64,000 nt of DNA from the NCBI GenBank assembly GCA_001465935.1, contig LNKV01000002.1, positions 1,488,001 to 1,552,000 of the forward strand, given 5' to 3'. The DNA comes from Clarireedia homoeocarpa. Taxonomy: Eukaryota > Ascomycota > Leotiomycetes > Helotiales > Rutstroemiaceae. Below the pieces are notes generated by a model, which did no database searches, was not told where the DNA came from, and saw nothing but the letters and a program-made list of their open reading frames with translations. Position 1 is the first letter of the stretch. Each line of letters starts with the position of its first letter. Positions 61,743-64,000 of this stretch are shown here, in pieces. The position numbers and the translations under genes were made by a program.

Positions 61743-61853
61743 TATTTTGAGTGAGGAAGGAGGTTGAAATTGAGATTTCTGTAGGTGCTAACTAGGATAT
61801 TCGATAGGGAGAAGAGGGACATGCGAAAACCAAGAGACGGCGTGAAGTGAGTG

Positions 61854-61889
61854 GGAGGAAGCTTGGGAGGAAGCTTGGGAGGAAGCTTG
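61854..61889. repeat. Triplicated 12-mer GGAGGAAGCTTG
   Basis: Three near-perfect copies of GGAGGAAGCTTG in tandem, about 110 bp after the stop codon of the disordered-protein gene. Confidence 0.9.
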
Positions 61890-62327
61890 ACTTAACAATG
61901 ACAACACAGCTGCATCACATTACCTAGTAGGGCGGGATTATTAGATAGAAAACAATATCAATGTCACTCGCTTACTCACCAGGAAATATTGACAATTATC
62001 AGACGCGGTAAAGATGATTTGCCGGAGACAGAGCATCGTCTCTAAGGTAAGATTACAGTACAGTCAGTAGTCTAATCGTCGGTGTTCGCGACACCCTAAC
62101 CTCCTACGGAAAGCTTCGCTTCCTAGTCGGTGCAAGTATAGTATCCACCCGAGAATATACTCTTCACGTAAGAAATATATACTTTATACTAAATTTAAGT
62201 AGAAAGTATATTTAAAATTTGAAACTCTATCCCGTTGGATAATTACTAGAACAGAATAATTTAGAAGATTATTTGAAATCCTATTTTTATTTAAGGTTAA
62301 AAGTTGTATATTTGAAATAAAGATTTG

Positions 62328-62389
62328 AAAAAAAAAAATAAAATAAAATAAAATAAAATAAAATAAAATAAAATAAAATAAAATAAATA
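62328..62389. repeat. (AAAAT)n microsatellite in AT-rich DNA
   Basis: An A-run followed by about ten AAAAT units. The flanking 300 bp is also very AT-rich, which in fungi can mark a RIP-decayed repeat. Confidence 0.9.
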
Positions 62390-63083
62390 TGAATTTGGGC
62401 TATCAATTTATAGTAGGATTTCTATATAAAATTGATGTTTATAGATTTAACCTACAAAGATTTAGTTCATCTCGGATAATTTGTCGAGAGAAGGAGTCTA
62501 TTCTTCAAGTATCCTTTCCTTCAGTTATATACAAAATCATATAGAAAAGATAGAAAGAGTACTTCTCCAGTGGACACTATACTCTCAGGGGACACTATAC
62601 TGATTACAGTTCGCCGAAGCCACGGCGAGAATGGTCGGATCTGGAACGAGGACCAGATGACTCACTCCGGCGCCATGATTGCGCTCTCGTCTGTGGATGG
62701 CGGAATCCAATTTTGACTTTGTACACTCTGCATCGAAGGGGAGAATTGTATGAGAGATTTTCGGGTATCAATTGGTAAGAGAATGAGATTGACGCGGAGC
62801 ACAATACGAGGTTGCGGTGTGTGGTGGAGGAGAAGTTCCAAAAGGGTTAGGCGCAGATCGGTGGATTAGCTCCATAACATCGTGGAGCATACTTCGTATA
62901 TACATTCATCACTTTTTTCTCTCCCACATTTTCAATCATGTATCAATCCATCTCACTCGACGTCGCCCTCGAAACCCCCCCATTCCTGCTTCCGTCAGCC
63001 GCCAAACAGTAGGGATCACAGCCCATGTAGGCTGATCAGGGTACATCATAATCTTTACACCCCTACCATCCCAAGAAGAAAAA

Positions 63084-64000
63084 ATGGGGCGCCTCCGCAA
63101 CTTTATCTCCGGCACCAGAGTCGATTCCTCTCCACCCCCGTACTTCCTCGAAGTCCGGTCGTCCAAAATATTCATCCTTGCGACCGTCTGCATCGCCGTC
63201 TTCACCGATATCTTCCTCTACGGCATCATCGTGCCCGTGATTCCCTTTGCGCTGTCCACGCGGGTGGGGGTGCCCGAATCCTCGGTGCAGCGCTGGGTTT
63301 CCGTGCTGCTCGCCGTGTACGGCGGGGCCCTGCTCGTGGGGAGTCCCTTTGCGGGATGGTATGCGGATAATTCGTCGTCGCGGCGCGTGCCGTTGCTGAT
63401 TGGACTGTTGATGCTGGCGGGCGCGACGGTGATGCTGTGTTTGGCGAGATCGGTGGCGCTGCTGATCGTGGGACGAATACTACAGGGGCTTAGTGCGGCG
63501 ATTGTGTGGACGGTGGGACAGGCGCTGCTGGTGGATACTGTGGGACAGGCAGAGATTGGAGAGACGTTGGGATACGTGAGCTTGAGTATGGCATTGGGTA
63601 TTCTTGTGGCACCGCTTCTTGGAGGCGTGGTTTACGAGAAGGCCGGGTATTACCCGGTGTTCTATATGGCCTTTGGAACGCTGGCGCTGGACATTGCGCT
63701 TCGGTTGATTTTGATTGAAAAGAAAATTGCTCGACAATGGCTGGACGATGACGTTACAGATTCCGAGACTGGGACAGCCAAAGCGACACCTAATCTTGAG
63801 CAAAAAACCGCGAGTTCGGCAGAGAAGAACTGTGAACAAGGTGAGCCTGCGCCAGATGCCTCAACAGTCATGGCAGATACACCCGTCGCCTCGATCAAGC
63901 AAAGCAAATGGCCACCAATCTTCACACTCCTCAAGTCCAAACGTCTAGTCGCTGCACTCTGGGGCTGCGTAGTTCAAGGCTCACTTATGACCGCATTCGA
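63084..64000 (+). CDS. MFS transporter, N-terminal part (cut by window end)
   Basis: An open frame from ATG 63084 to the window edge, 305 codons visible, no intron needed. After a short cytosolic N-terminus (MGRLRNFISG) six hydrophobic segments follow: VCIAVFTDIFLYGIIVPVIP (TM1), then the loop GSPFAGWYADNSSSRRVPL (the MFS signature between TM2 and TM3), RILQGLSAAIVWTVGQALLV (TM4), and TM5-6 to about residue 210. A long polar central loop (about 220-285) leads into the second half. The pattern fits the drug:H+ antiporter-1 / vesicular amine-like group; the substrate is unknown. The first 600 bp is clearly more GC-rich than the neighbouring genes. The C-terminal half lies outside the window. 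Confidence 0.85.
   Translation, partial: MGRLRNFISGTRVDSSPPPYFLEVRSSKIFILATVCIAVFTDIFLYGIIVPVIPFALSTRVGVPESSVQRWVSVLLAVYGGALLVGSPFAGWYADNSSSRRVPLLIGLLMLAGATVMLCLARSVALLIVGRILQGLSAAIVWTVGQALLVDTVGQAEIGETLGYVSLSMALGILVAPLLGGVVYEKAGYYPVFYMAFGTLALDIALRLILIEKKIARQWLDDDVTDSETGTAKATPNLEQKTASSAEKNCEQGEPAPDASTVMADTPVASIKQSKWPPIFTLLKSKRLVAALWGCVVQGSLMTAF

Larger units (their letters stand above)
61743..63083. other. Gene-free region with an AT-rich island
   Basis: 1.34 kb between the disordered-protein gene and the MFS gene. It contains a triplicated 12-mer at 61854-61889, an AT-rich block at about 62160-62480 with an AAAAT microsatellite, and a short tandem duplication (GGACACTATACT) near 62570-62601. 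The minus-strand frame at 62604-62804 has no family signature. Confidence 0.5.

Overview
This is a stretch of nuclear DNA from a filamentous ascomycete. The genes carry several short introns (about 50-220 bp) with GT...AG ends. The family set is typical of Pezizomycotina: a Zn2Cys6 regulator, an Egh16-like surface protein, a Ste2 pheromone receptor and a TinC-like protein. Protein character suggests a leotiomycete (Helotiales, possibly Sclerotiniaceae), but this placement is an inference. I reconstructed 20 protein-coding genes by joining exons by hand; one runs off the right edge. No rRNA, tRNA, CRISPR array or bacterial-type element was recognised.

Left part (1-9.2 kb): a small secreted protein, then an L-rhamnose catabolic mini-cluster. 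L-rhamnose 1-dehydrogenase (LRA1) and L-rhamnonate dehydratase (LRA3) lie in tandem on the minus strand. A Zn2Cys6 transcription factor is transcribed divergently from LRA3 across a 1.2 kb shared promoter with paired CreA-like sites. LRA1 and the regulator each contain a microexon (30 and 25 nt).

9.2-20.2 kb is gene-poor and rich in microsatellites. Its only convincing gene is an 85-residue Cys-containing protein at 15.04 kb, behind a very long CT/CA-rich leader.

20.2-47.7 kb is a dense housekeeping block: a Dia2/Pof3-type F-box protein, a HAD-like hydrolase, indoleamine 2,3-dioxygenase (kynurenine/NAD pathway), ESCRT-I Vps23, two uncharacterised proteins, a peroxiredoxin-like (PRXL2/AAED1) protein, a TinC/ADIP-like coiled-coil protein, ribosomal protein uL18 (L5), a large Mhp1-like leucine-rich-repeat protein and a single-pass membrane protein. 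A probable MITE-like inverted-repeat element lies at 33.6-33.95 kb.

47.7-64 kb alternates long gene-free stretches with an Egh16-like secreted protein, the Ste2 alpha-factor-type receptor, a large disordered protein and, after an AT-rich island, a GC-rich MFS transporter cut by the window end.

The most interesting points are the LRA1/LRA3/regulator cluster, the regulator's intron 1 (which encodes an alternative in-frame N-terminus), a 407-nt intron of the Mhp1-like gene that is open in frame for about 131 codons, the MITE-like element, and the possible N-terminal histidine of the mature Egh16-like protein.
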